From NCBI GenBank assembly GCA_024643945.1, contig JAHELX010000306.1:1-7359 (forward strand): a stretch of DNA of 7,359 nucleotides, given 5' to 3'. The stretch comes from Anaerolineales bacterium. Its GTDB lineage: Bacteria; Chloroflexota; Anaerolineae; 4572-78; NAK82. Of this stretch, positions 1-5,714 are shown one piece after another. Within the stretch, counting starts at the first letter, position 1; each line of letters begins with the position of its first letter. The position numbers and the translations under genes were made by a program. Below the pieces are notes generated by a model, which had not been told where the DNA came from, ran no database searches, and saw nothing but the letters and a program-made list of their open reading frames with translations.

Positions 1-15
1 TACAATATCGATCAT

Positions 16-75
16 GGGCTTTTTGTGGCTCCTGAGTTGAGGTTTTGGAATACAACAACTCTACCACAAAAGCCC
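16..75. repeat. Long imperfect hairpin upstream of the antitoxin gene
   Basis: GGGCTTTTTGTGG at 16-28 is the reverse complement of CCACAAAAGCCC at 64-75, with one extra T bulged out. Nested inside it, GAGTTG at 34-39 pairs with CAACTC at 56-61. The result is a two-step stem with a 16-base loop, and TTTC follows on the plus strand. It could be a weak terminator for a gene left of the window, or the end of a small mobile element. Nothing in the window decides between these. Confidence 0.4.
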
Positions 76-155
76 TTTCAATTCATCATCTCATCATCGC
101 TATTTTGGCGAAGGTATTGTTTTTACAAGAATGTATAACAAAGGTGGGAAACGGT

Positions 156-392
156 ATGGCGTTTACAGCAAAAGTGTCATCTAAAGGCTCAGTGGTGATC
201 CCAGCAGAGATTCGCAAACGATACCAAATCCAACCCGGCGATGTGTTGGCGTTCGTAGACTATGGAGGACAGCTCTCGCTTATTCGAGTACCCGATGATC
301 CAATCGCGGCTGGTCGAGGTATGCTCAAGGGTGGTCAGTCGTTGACCCAAGAATTGTTGGAGGAACACCGGCGAGAGCAAGAGCGCGATTAA
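156..392 (+). CDS. Orphan AbrB/MazE-family antitoxin, VapB type
   Basis: A 78-residue swapped-hairpin DNA-binding protein of the AbrB/SpoVT superfamily. Residues 3-48 carry the family signature VSSKGSVVIPAEIRKRY followed by QPGD. The tail (GMLKGG, SLTQELLEEHRRE) is typical of VapB antitoxins, where it wraps around a PIN-domain VapC ribonuclease and blocks it; the N-terminal dimer represses its own promoter. I chose the ATG at 156 because AAGGTGG lies 8 bases upstream and the protein then starts at the conserved domain; an in-frame ATG at 45 would add 37 residues unlike the family. The toxin normally follows at once on the same strand, but here the next gene converges on it, so the antitoxin is an orphan. 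The surrounding DNA is clearly poorer in G+C than the rest of the window, which suggests acquisition. Family confident; free-standing regulator or toxin-gene loss is open. Confidence 0.85.
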   Translation: MAFTAKVSSKGSVVIPAEIRKRYQIQPGDVLAFVDYGGQLSLIRVPDDPIAAGRGMLKGGQSLTQELLEEHRREQERD

Positions 393-847
393 GTGGCTGT
401 CTCCTTGCTGGCCACCAATATGTGCCACTCCCCCTTTTGTACGATTTTCTCCTCTTGATTGATCACGAAGGCCTCGAAGACGACCAGGCCGCCACCCAGG
501 CGGGGCATCGGTTTTAGCTCTTTGCAGCGAGCCTTGAGGTGAATCGTATCGCCCAGGTAGACGGGCTGGCTGTATTTCCACGTCAACTCGCGGAAGGCCA
601 GGGCGGTCCCTTCGATGAAGCCCAGCCGAGCTGCCAGCCCCGTGGCGATGGACAGCACCAGCGCGCCGTGGGCGATACGCCGGCCAAAGAGCGTCCCTTT
701 GGCGAACTCCTCGTCGGTGTGCAGTTGGGTGTAGTCGCCGGAAAGGCCGGCAAAGGTCACCACATCCGTCTCAGTGATGGTACGGCCCGGGCTGACCACC
801 TCGGTGCCGATCTCGAATTCTTCGAAGTACATGCCGCGTGGGGTCAC
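389..847 (-). CDS. MaoC-like (R)-specific hydratase/dehydratase
   Basis: A 152-residue single hot-dog domain protein of the MaoC/PhaJ type, acting on acyl-CoA thioesters: reversible hydration of trans-2-enoyl-CoA to (R)-3-hydroxyacyl-CoA in the best-studied members. The active-site segment is visible as GLSGDYTQLHTDEEFAK (34-50), with the expected catalytic Asp38 and His43, followed by RIAHG (57-61). The length fits the one-domain family. The start is GTG at 847, decided by AAGGAGG six bases upstream; the ATG at 832 has no such site. The gene lies 40 bases after hisB on the same strand, so it is probably cotranscribed with the his genes although it has no role in histidine synthesis. Its TAA overlaps the TAA of the convergent antitoxin gene in the palindrome TTAA. 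The physiological substrate cannot be read from the sequence; a mesaconyl- or other branched acyl-CoA hydratase is equally possible. Confidence 0.87.
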   Translation of the reverse strand: MTPRGMYFEEFEIGTEVVSPGRTITETDVVTFAGLSGDYTQLHTDEEFAKGTLFGRRIAHGALVLSIATGLAARLGFIEGTALAFRELTWKYSQPVYLGDTIHLKARCKELKPMPRLGGGLVVFEAFVINQEEKIVQKGEWHILVASKETAT

Positions 848-853
848 TCGTTT

Positions 854-860
854 CCTCCTT
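854..860 (-). promoter_or_regulatory. Strong Shine-Dalgarno site setting the GTG start of the MaoC gene
   Basis: The minus strand reads AAGGAGG here, a near-complete anti-16S complement, six bases before GTG at 847. It decides the start of the hydratase gene and is the clearest ribosome binding site in the window. Confidence 0.8.
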
Positions 861-887
861 GTAGATTATGTGTGAAGTGCCGAGACG

Positions 888-1487
888 CTACGTCGCGATG
901 AAATTCTTGGTGCTGGGCAGGTCCCCGCCCAGGGTGGGGTCGGGACGGGTGGCCTGGTGCAGCGCGCGGGCCAGCGCCTTGAAGAGGGCCTCGGCCCGGT
1001 GGTGGTCGTCGCGCCCGGCCAGCAGACGGGCGTGCAGGTTCATGCGCGCCTCCATCGCCAGCGATTCAAAGAAATGGGGCACCAGGCTGGTCCCCATCTG
1101 GCCAATGCGCGGCGTGTCGAAGTGCCCGTCGAAAACAGAGTAGCCCCGCCCACCAATATCCACCGCCACCAAGGCCAGTGCCTCGTCCATAGGCACAAGG
1201 GCGTGTCCCATGCGGGTGATGCCCGCCCGGTCACCCAGCGCCTCGCCCAGCGTCTGGCCCAGGGTGATAGCCACGTCTTCCACCGTGTGGTGTTCGTCCA
1301 CGTGCAGGTCGCCCGTGGCCTGGACGGTCAGGTCGAAACGGGCGTGACGGGCCAGCGCGCTCAGCATGTGGTCCAGAAAGCCGACGCCGGTGCTGACCTG
1401 GGTCTGACCCCGCCCGTCCAGGTTGAGCGTGATCTCAATTTCAGTTTCGCCTGTCTTGCGGCGGACCGTCGCCTCGCGTGGGGTCAT
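888..1487 (-). CDS. hisB: Imidazoleglycerol-phosphate dehydratase
   Basis: Catalyses the sixth step of histidine synthesis, imidazole-glycerol phosphate to imidazole-acetol phosphate, in the cytoplasm as a manganese-dependent 24-mer. The 199-residue length is that of a monofunctional HisB, without the N-terminal phosphatase domain of the enteric fusion. Both metal-binding repeat motifs are present: [10 protein letters not shown] after the GFLDHML segment in the first half, and [19 protein letters not shown] in the second. The C-terminus LPSTKNF matches the family end, normally STKG. I chose ATG at 1487 (MTPREA); a TTG nine bases upstream (1496) has its GGAG only one base away and would add three residues. 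hisC, the next enzyme but one in the pathway, lies upstream on the same strand, separated by 155 bases of repeat. Identification is secure. Confidence 0.97.
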   Translation of the reverse strand: MTPREATVRRKTGETEIEITLNLDGRGQTQVSTGVGFLDHMLSALARHARFDLTVQATGDLHVDEHHTVEDVAITLGQTLGEALGDRAGITRMGHALVPMDEALALVAVDIGGRGYSVFDGHFDTPRIGQMGTSLVPHFFESLAMEARMNLHARLLAGRDDHHRAEALFKALARALHQATRPDPTLGGDLPSTKNFIAT

Positions 1488-1514
1488 AAGTTCCAATCTC
1501 CAATTCCAGGTTGC

Positions 1515-1570
1515 GACGGATGACGAACGATGAAGGATGAATGACGAACGACGAAGGACGAAGGACGAAG
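1515..1570. repeat. Tandem heptamer array, left arm (eight units)
   Basis: Seven consecutive in-phase heptamers of the form GAYGAAN run from 1522 to 1570 (GACGAAC, GATGAAG, GATGAAT, GACGAAC, then GACGAAG three times), preceded by a degenerate unit GACGGAT at 1515-1521. The regularity is exact, with no insertion between units. Three heptamers make seven codons, so any frame through the array yields a 7-residue peptide repeat (on the minus strand SSFVLRP-like) that is not a real protein. Confidence 0.85.
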
Positions 1571-1633
1571 AAATTCGGCAAGGATGGACATGCGTGTTCG
1601 TCCTTCATCCTTCGTCCTTCGTCATCCGTCATT
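1540..1633 (-). other. 31-bp stem-loop between hisC and hisB
   Basis: Segment 1540-1570 is the reverse complement of 1603-1633 at 28 of 31 positions. In a minus-strand transcript, which is the his transcript, all three differences become G-U wobbles, so the whole 31-bp stem pairs without a mismatch; two more pairs can form inward. The spacer is 32 bases. In a plus-strand transcript the same three positions would be A-C mismatches. There is no U-tract on the 3' side on the minus strand, so it does not look like a Rho-independent terminator. RNA processing, protection of the hisC end, or partial attenuation of hisB are possibilities, not shown. Confidence 0.7.
1596..1630. repeat. Tandem heptamer array, right arm (five units, opposite orientation)
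   Basis: On the minus strand, reading from 1630 down, the units are GACGGAT, GACGAAG, GACGAAG, GATGAAG and GACGAAC. It is the same heptamer family as the array at 1515-1570 but inverted, and it also has a terminal GACGGAT unit on its outer side. The two arrays are therefore arranged head to head around a 25-base unrelated centre (1571-1595). Confidence 0.85.
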
Positions 1634-1642
1634 GGTCACCAA

Positions 1643-2743
1643 CTACAGTATCCTCAACTCTGCCATCAACCGCTCCGTTTGCTCCGGCGTGCCGACGCTG
1701 AAGCGGACGTGATCCGTCAGGCCAGGGGAGGCGTAGTAACGGATCAGGATCCCGCGCGCTGCCAGCGCCTCTTTGAGGGCACGCGCGTCGCGCCGCACCA
1801 CCCGGCACAGAACGAAGTTGGCCTGGCTGGGGTAGGGGCGCAGGTAAGGAAGAGCCCTCAACGCCTCCAGCAGCCGCTCTCTTTCGGCGACGATGCGAGC
1901 TACGTTGGCCTGCAAATAGTCCAGGTCGGCCAGCGAGGCCAGCCCGGCGACCTGGGCGGCGACGCTCACGTTGTAAGGCTGCTTGATTTTCCACAGGTGC
2001 TGGATGATCGCCGGGGGGAAGGCGCCGTAACCCAGTCGCAGTCCGGCCAGCCCGGCCCACTTGCTGAATGTGCGCAGTACGATCAGGTTGTCGTGCTCGC
2101 GCACCCACGCGATGCGGCTGTGCTCCAGCCCGGCGAATTCCACGTAAGCCTCGTCCAATACGACGACCAGCGGCAAGTCGAGCAGGCGGCGCAGGTCGTC
2201 TTCCGGCAGGAGGCCGCCGTCCGGGTTGTTGGGTGAGGCGACGAAGAGCAACTTGACGCGTGGCTCGCGGGCGACGGCGGCGGTGATCGCCGCCACATCC
2301 AGGCTGAAATCCGCCTGGCGGGGGAGGGACAGGACGCGCGCGCCGTTGACGGCGGCGTCGAAGCGATACATGCCGAAGGTGGGCCGGCAATTCAGGATGG
2401 CGTCCCCGGGCGCGACGAAGAGGCGCATCACCAGGTCAATCAGTTCGTCGGCGCCGTGGCCGGCCAGCAGGTAGTCCATCGGCAGACGTGTGTAATCGGC
2501 CAGGGCGCGGCGCAGGTGACGCGATTCGGGATCGGGGTAGATGTGGGGATAGGGCATGGCCGCCAGCGCCTCGCGCACCTTAGGCGACGGGCCGTACGGG
2601 TTCTCGTTGGCGTCGAGCTTGACGATGTCTTCCGGGGCGCGGCCGAGTTGCGCGCTCAGCACGTCGAAGGGCAAGATGGGGGTGTAGGGCTCCATCGTGG
2701 CCACGTCAGGGCGCAAGAGTTGGGTCAGGCTGAACTCGTTCAT
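1643..2743 (-). CDS. hisC: Histidinol-phosphate aminotransferase
   Basis: A 366-residue fold-type I PLP aminotransferase that converts imidazole-acetol phosphate plus glutamate to histidinol phosphate, the seventh step of histidine synthesis. Visible landmarks are LDANENPYGPSP (43-54), the PDPESRHLRRALA stretch (70-82) that contacts substrate, SPNNPDG (170-176), LDEAYVEF (196-203) with the PLP-binding Asp/Tyr, TFSKWAGLAGLRLGY (225-239) with Schiff-base Lys228 and phosphate-binding Arg236, and VRFSVGT (346-352) with the carboxylate-binding Arg347. Length is normal for HisC. The ATG at 2743 has only a weak GAGG two bases upstream. It is the first gene after a promoter-like element at 2877-2849 and is followed on the same strand by hisB. 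HisC enzymes sometimes also serve aromatic amino acid synthesis; the hisB neighbour favours the histidine role. Confidence 0.96.
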   Translation of the reverse strand: MNEFSLTQLLRPDVATMEPYTPILPFDVLSAQLGRAPEDIVKLDANENPYGPSPKVREALAAMPYPHIYPDPESRHLRRALADYTRLPMDYLLAGHGADELIDLVMRLFVAPGDAILNCRPTFGMYRFDAAVNGARVLSLPRQADFSLDVAAITAAVAREPRVKLLFVASPNNPDGGLLPEDDLRRLLDLPLVVVLDEAYVEFAGLEHSRIAWVREHDNLIVLRTFSKWAGLAGLRLGYGAFPPAIIQHLWKIKQPYNVSVAAQVAGLASLADLDYLQANVARIVAERERLLEALRALPYLRPYPSQANFVLCRVVRRDARALKEALAARGILIRYYASPGLTDHVRFSVGTPEQTERLMAELRIL

Positions 2744-2761
2744 CGCCTCAAATAGCTTTCA

Positions 2762-2814
2762 CTGGACGTAATTACTCAAGCCAGTCCAGGTGCAACCCCA
2801 CAGGGGTTGCACCT
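2762..2814 (-). repeat. Perfect 12-bp hairpin plus second stem in the hisC leader
   Basis: AGGTGCAACCCC (2788-2799) and GGGGTTGCACCT (2803-2814) form a perfect 12-bp stem with a 3-base loop. A second inverted repeat, CTGGAC (2762-2767) with GTCCAG (2784-2789), lies next to it and shares two bases with the first stem, so the two cannot both be complete. In the middle of the second sits the palindrome GTAATTAC (2768-2775). No U-tract follows on either strand. The first hairpin looks like a member of an interspersed palindrome family; a leader-regulation role is only a possibility. Confidence 0.6.
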
Positions 2815-2848
2815 TAGCACTTTATGGCTGAGAGGTAGGGACCTGGAC

Positions 2849-2877
2849 ATTGTACCTCGATACGTGGATGTGTTCAA
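2849..2877 (-). promoter_or_regulatory. Sigma-70-type promoter for the his group
   Basis: On the minus strand TTGAAC (2877-2872) is followed after exactly 17 bases by TACAAT (2854-2849). These match 4 of 6 and 5 of 6 consensus positions with the optimal spacer. Transcription would begin near 2842 and give a leader of about 100 bases before the hisC ATG, containing the 12-bp hairpin at 2788-2814. The site lies in the 223-base gap after the propeller lipoprotein gene, the natural place for a new transcription unit. Confidence 0.5.
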
Positions 2878-2966
2878 ATCAGCGGCCCCAAATTGTTTTC
2901 TGAGGCCGGCACCGCTCTACGGAGTGTTTGCATCGGGGGAAGGATAACGTGTCGTGTTTCCTGCGC

Positions 2967-4235
2967 CTACTTGTGTGTTTCTGGTGCGGGGGCAGCGACA
3001 AAAAGGGGAGCGAACAGGGGTATATTCTGCGGCCAATCCGACGCGCGGCGTACCAGTTTCATGGCAGCCGTGTCAACCGTCCATAGGCCGTGCCCACGTA
3101 CGCGCAGGTCGCCGCTGGTGGCGGGCAGCAGGTACAATTCGCGGCCGTCAACGCTCAACACCATACCATCCACCGGTGCCGGTAATTCCAGTTCGCCGAT
3201 CACCTGCAACGACCCGATTGCCAGCGTCCACAGCCGGTCCTCCCAGGCGAGGTACAGGCGCCCGCCGTCCGGGGCGATGGCCAGGTATCCAGCGTCGCCG
3301 CGACCGATCGTGGCGAGGGGCACAGATACCTGCTGGCTCAATTGGATGTCACGGACTAACTGTCCACCCGTCGTCTCCCAGGCGAGCAGCCGCAGATCGG
3401 TTTCTGAGACACGGTATTGGTAACCATTCGGGCTGTGGTCCGTGGACACTTGTGGGAACAACCCGTATAAGCGCTGGCCGTCCGGTCCAAGTACCAGGCC
3501 CGGATGTGGACCGGCTGGCACCGGCTTCTGCCACAGAGGTACCAAGGTATTGGCGTCTAACGCCACCACAACACCGTTGCACACAGTGTACAGGTGTGGA
3601 TAGCCGGGGTGTCCGATCAATCCGACCGCCAGCATGTCATCCGAGCATTGGGGCAATCGCCATGCACGATCTGGCAGGAACTGCATCTTTTGGGTGTCGA
3701 ACAGGCTGTTCCAGACTCGGTTGCGATCGTAATCGTAGTGGCGCACCAACAGCCAGCGGCCATCCCCTGAGAGCGCCACCGGGTTGATGAACATCCTGGC
3801 CAGCCTGGCCATTGGCTCCTGGTGGACGACATCCCAAGTATTGGTATCGAAGACACGAAGCTGCTCTTCGCCCGGTAGGCCGTCGAGTACGTAGAGGCGG
3901 GTGCCGTCCGGCGCGACCCCGACACCCGCACGGTCACCGCTGGTGGGAACTTCGTGGAGCGTGTGGCCGCTGAGCGGGTCAATCACGTTGACGTTAAATG
4001 ACTGGAAGGTGGATAGATAGAGCCATGTGTCGCTCGCCCTCTCGCGCTCGGCCGGGCTGGCGGCGGGCAGCAAGAGCGCTTGCAGCGGGCTGTGGGTCGG
4101 TACTAGACCGGGGGGAGCCGGTGTCGCTGTCACTGGCACCTGCGGTGTGGAGTTTGTCCCTGCGCTCAATTGCGGCACCGCGCAGGCGGTGAGCAGTAGG
4201 AGCAGCACACCCGGGAGAGCTGCTGAGAATTTCAT
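2967..4235 (-). CDS. Exported beta-propeller lipoprotein, YVTN-like
   Basis: A 422-residue protein with a lipoprotein signal peptide: MKF, hydrophobic run 7-15, lipobox LTAC with Cys18 as the lipidated residue. A Thr/Pro-rich tether (about 26-50) leads to repeated blade motifs ending in (P/G)DG-x-x-LY: VAPDGTRLYVLDG (107-119), ALSGDGRWLLV (154-164), GPDGQRLYGLF (250-260), APDGGRLYLAW (321-331) and SVDGRELYLL (361-370), plus NVNVIDPLSGHTL (81-93). This pattern is that of seven-bladed YVTN/WD40-like surface propellers, which bind proteins or ligands rather than carry a common catalytic site. It probably sits outside the cytoplasmic membrane. Its ATG overlaps the upstream lipoprotein's TGA as ATGA, so the two are translationally coupled and probably act together. 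No terminator is visible after its stop. The ligand is unknown. Confidence 0.82.
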   Translation of the reverse strand: MKFSAALPGVLLLLLTACAVPQLSAGTNSTPQVPVTATPAPPGLVPTHSPLQALLLPAASPAERERASDTWLYLSTFQSFNVNVIDPLSGHTLHEVPTSGDRAGVGVAPDGTRLYVLDGLPGEEQLRVFDTNTWDVVHQEPMARLARMFINPVALSGDGRWLLVRHYDYDRNRVWNSLFDTQKMQFLPDRAWRLPQCSDDMLAVGLIGHPGYPHLYTVCNGVVVALDANTLVPLWQKPVPAGPHPGLVLGPDGQRLYGLFPQVSTDHSPNGYQYRVSETDLRLLAWETTGGQLVRDIQLSQQVSVPLATIGRGDAGYLAIAPDGGRLYLAWEDRLWTLAIGSLQVIGELELPAPVDGMVLSVDGRELYLLPATSGDLRVRGHGLWTVDTAAMKLVRRASDWPQNIPLFAPLFVAAPAPETHK

Positions 4236-5230
4236 GGGGTAACCAACCTAAGCCCCGGCTGTGTGCCAACTGCGCCATCGAGAGACGACAGGATGGCTTT
4301 AATTTCCGTCCAGACATCGACAGGTGTACTTCCTGACCACAAGGGCTTATCTTCATCGCCCTGACTCAGGCCTACCACCGCTCCATCTACAAACCCACCG
4401 ACTACTTCGGCCAGGGTGCGCTCGGGGCAGAAGATTTGCCAGGGTTCGTATTGGAGGAAGAGCAGATAGGTCTGCCCGGTTCGTAAAGGCCTCTCCCTGT
4501 TCGTATCTTGCAGCACCTCGATCGATTCACCCAGGTCGCCATCCGGGGCAAATGGGTTTTTCCAGAGCTGTAGCACGCGCACCGTTTGCCAGGCGTATCC
4601 GCGCGGGTCCAACTCACTCTGCTCCACCAGGCCCCAGACGATAGCGTCGCTGGACTGGACCGCGCCGGTCAGATCGTCACAGCCGCCTCCGGCGGGGGGG
4701 TGAAGCGGCGGCTCGACCTGCACCACAAAGCGCAAGGTGGTCTCATCGGTGCGCGCCTCCACCTCCCAACAGCCTTCGGTGGGGAAGGTCAGGCCGCTGG
4801 CCTGGAACGTGCCAGGATACCCATCGGGTATGGTGGCTTTCAGTGGCGGCGCCTCGGCGTCGAGACGGCGTCCACTGACGTCGAACCTTGCTCCTGGCGG
4901 CTTGCGCCAGCCGATCTTGATGCCACCGGCGCGCCAGGCGCCGTTCTTCACCGCGCACAGACCGTTGTCCGGATCGCAGTACCACTCAGCGCCGGGGCCA
5001 TCCCCGAAGACATCGGTATCGCTGGGATGCTGGATGACAGGTGGGGTCACCGCGCATGGTTCGAATGCCTTCATATCCGCTGTGGGGGCGACTGGTGGCT
5101 CAATAGCTGTGGCCTGCGTGGCCGGCTGTGGCGATTTGACTGGCTGTGCCGACGGCCCCTGGCCGGCGCAACCGCTCAACAGGAGCGCTACCAGTATCAA
5201 TATGCCGAGAACTGCAAACATCTTTTTCAT
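4232..5230 (-). CDS. Lipoprotein with GCWEV domain and a second beta domain, unknown function
   Basis: A 332-residue lipoprotein: MKKMF, hydrophobic run 6-18, lipobox LSGC with Cys21. After a Pro/Thr/Ala-rich tether come two regions. Residues about 57-173 hold GWRK, FDVSGRRLDAEAPPL (116-130) and SGLTFPTEGCWEVEAR (145-160), which resemble a domain I recall from secreted bacterial proteins of unknown function. Residues about 184-265 run DAIVWGLVEQ...VRVLQLWKN...ESIEVLQ...LRTGQTYLLFLQ, a strand pattern seen in small secreted OB-like beta barrels. Six cysteines besides the lipid one (59, 85, 92, 154, 184, 268) could form disulfides. I chose ATG 5230 because the signal peptide is then standard; ATG 5263, three bases after the preceding TGA, would add 11 residues and could be used by re-initiation. 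The stop overlaps the next gene as ATGA. Function not recognised. Confidence 0.8.
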   Translation of the reverse strand: MKKMFAVLGILILVALLLSGCAGQGPSAQPVKSPQPATQATAIEPPVAPTADMKAFEPCAVTPPVIQHPSDTDVFGDGPGAEWYCDPDNGLCAVKNGAWRAGGIKIGWRKPPGARFDVSGRRLDAEAPPLKATIPDGYPGTFQASGLTFPTEGCWEVEARTDETTLRFVVQVEPPLHPPAGGGCDDLTGAVQSSDAIVWGLVEQSELDPRGYAWQTVRVLQLWKNPFAPDGDLGESIEVLQDTNRERPLRTGQTYLLFLQYEPWQIFCPERTLAEVVGGFVDGAVVGLSQGDEDKPLWSGSTPVDVWTEIKAILSSLDGAVGTQPGLRLVTP

Positions 5231-5266
5231 TATCGAATGTCCATTCTCCTCATTAGTTTCCATCGA

Positions 5267-5650
5267 TCATCGACTGGCGGATGGCTGCCGCCTGAGCTTC
5301 TGGCGGGAGTGGATGGCAACGCCAACCAGGATCCCGGCTGCGCCGGCTAGCGTGAGCGCAGGAGACGGCCATCTGGCACCGCCTGTTTCTGGCAATACCG
5401 CAACTGAGGGCGAGTTGTTGACGCCGAACTTGGAGTCGACCACGTAGGGGCGCGAGCCATCGGGCGAAAGGGCCATTCCGTTGCCCCAGGCGGCCTGATT
5501 CCCCATGGCTGGGAGGGGGTGATCCGTTGCCCCTCGTCCTGGTTCAGCCTCGTTATTTGTACCCACGGTGCCCCTATGGTGTTGGGTGTGCAAAAGGCGT
5601 AAACGGCTCCGCCGCCCGGTGCCAGGTACATGTAACGGGGATAAGTCCGG
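5267..5650 (-). pseudogene. Truncated, frameshifted remnant of an LPXTG-anchored propeller protein
   Basis: Two overlapping minus-strand frames complement each other. From about 5650 to 5510 one frame reads PRYMYLAPGGGAVYAFC and on to QDEGQRITP, like a propeller blade. From about 5506 the -1 frame reads GNGMALSPDGSRPYVVDSK, then SVAVLPETGG (LPETG at 5395-5381), a hydrophobic span to about 5312 and the basic tail SRQKLRRQ. LPXTG, hydrophobic span and basic tail make a textbook sortase cell-wall sorting signal. The frame change falls near a run of five C residues (5519-5515) and is explained by loss of one base. No start codon, signal peptide or earlier blades exist upstream; the coding similarity stops where the 28-base repeats begin. 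The gene is therefore both 5'-truncated and frameshifted. It ends three bases before the alternative ATG (5263) of the next lipoprotein and was probably part of the same surface operon. An assembly error could explain the shift, not the missing front. Confidence 0.65.
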
Positions 5651-5658
5651 CCACACAT

Positions 5659-5714
5659 CGACGCCCTACCCCTTGGCATGTCATTTCGACACCCTACCCC
5701 TTGGCATGTCATTT
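5659..5714. repeat. 28-base tandem duplication
   Basis: Units 5659-5686 and 5687-5714 are identical except for one base (G at 5663, A at 5691). Each unit runs from CGAC through CCCTACCCCTTGG to CATGTCATTT. A third start (CGAC at 5715) continues into the left palindromic element. The high identity suggests a recent duplication, perhaps linked to arrival of the palindrome. Confidence 0.85.

Noticed and set aside
45..155. N-terminal extension of the antitoxin from the ATG at 45
   Set aside because: The extra 37 residues do not resemble the family, include part of the hairpin region, and the ATG at 156 has a good AAGGTGG site.
393..847. PIN-domain toxin gene downstream of the antitoxin on the plus strand
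   Set aside because: The plus-strand frames there lack PIN motifs and overlap the hydratase gene completely.
1441..1632. Open frame with [12 protein letters not shown] peptide repeats across the hisC-hisB gap
   Set aside because: The 7-residue periodicity is the heptamer DNA repeat read as codons; it overlaps hisB and lacks a start signal.
1515..1633. CRISPR-like array
   Set aside because: Units are seven bases, contiguous and without spacers; the arms are inverted rather than direct.
1541..2236. Long plus-strand open frame opposite hisC
   Set aside because: It is antisense to a fully recognisable aminotransferase and has low-complexity Arg/Gln/Gly-rich composition typical of a shadow of G+C-rich coding DNA.
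2744..2842. His-leader peptide attenuator or T-box upstream of hisC
   Set aside because: The leader has no run of His codons, no T-box sequence and no U-tract after either stem.
2881..2916. Terminator for the propeller lipoprotein gene
   Set aside because: Only 5-bp pairings (CGGCC/GGCCG and AGCGG/CCGCT) with a loop of 16 bases and no T-run were found.
5659..5714. CRISPR with 28-base repeats
   Set aside because: Only two copies, directly adjacent with no spacer, so it is a tandem duplication.
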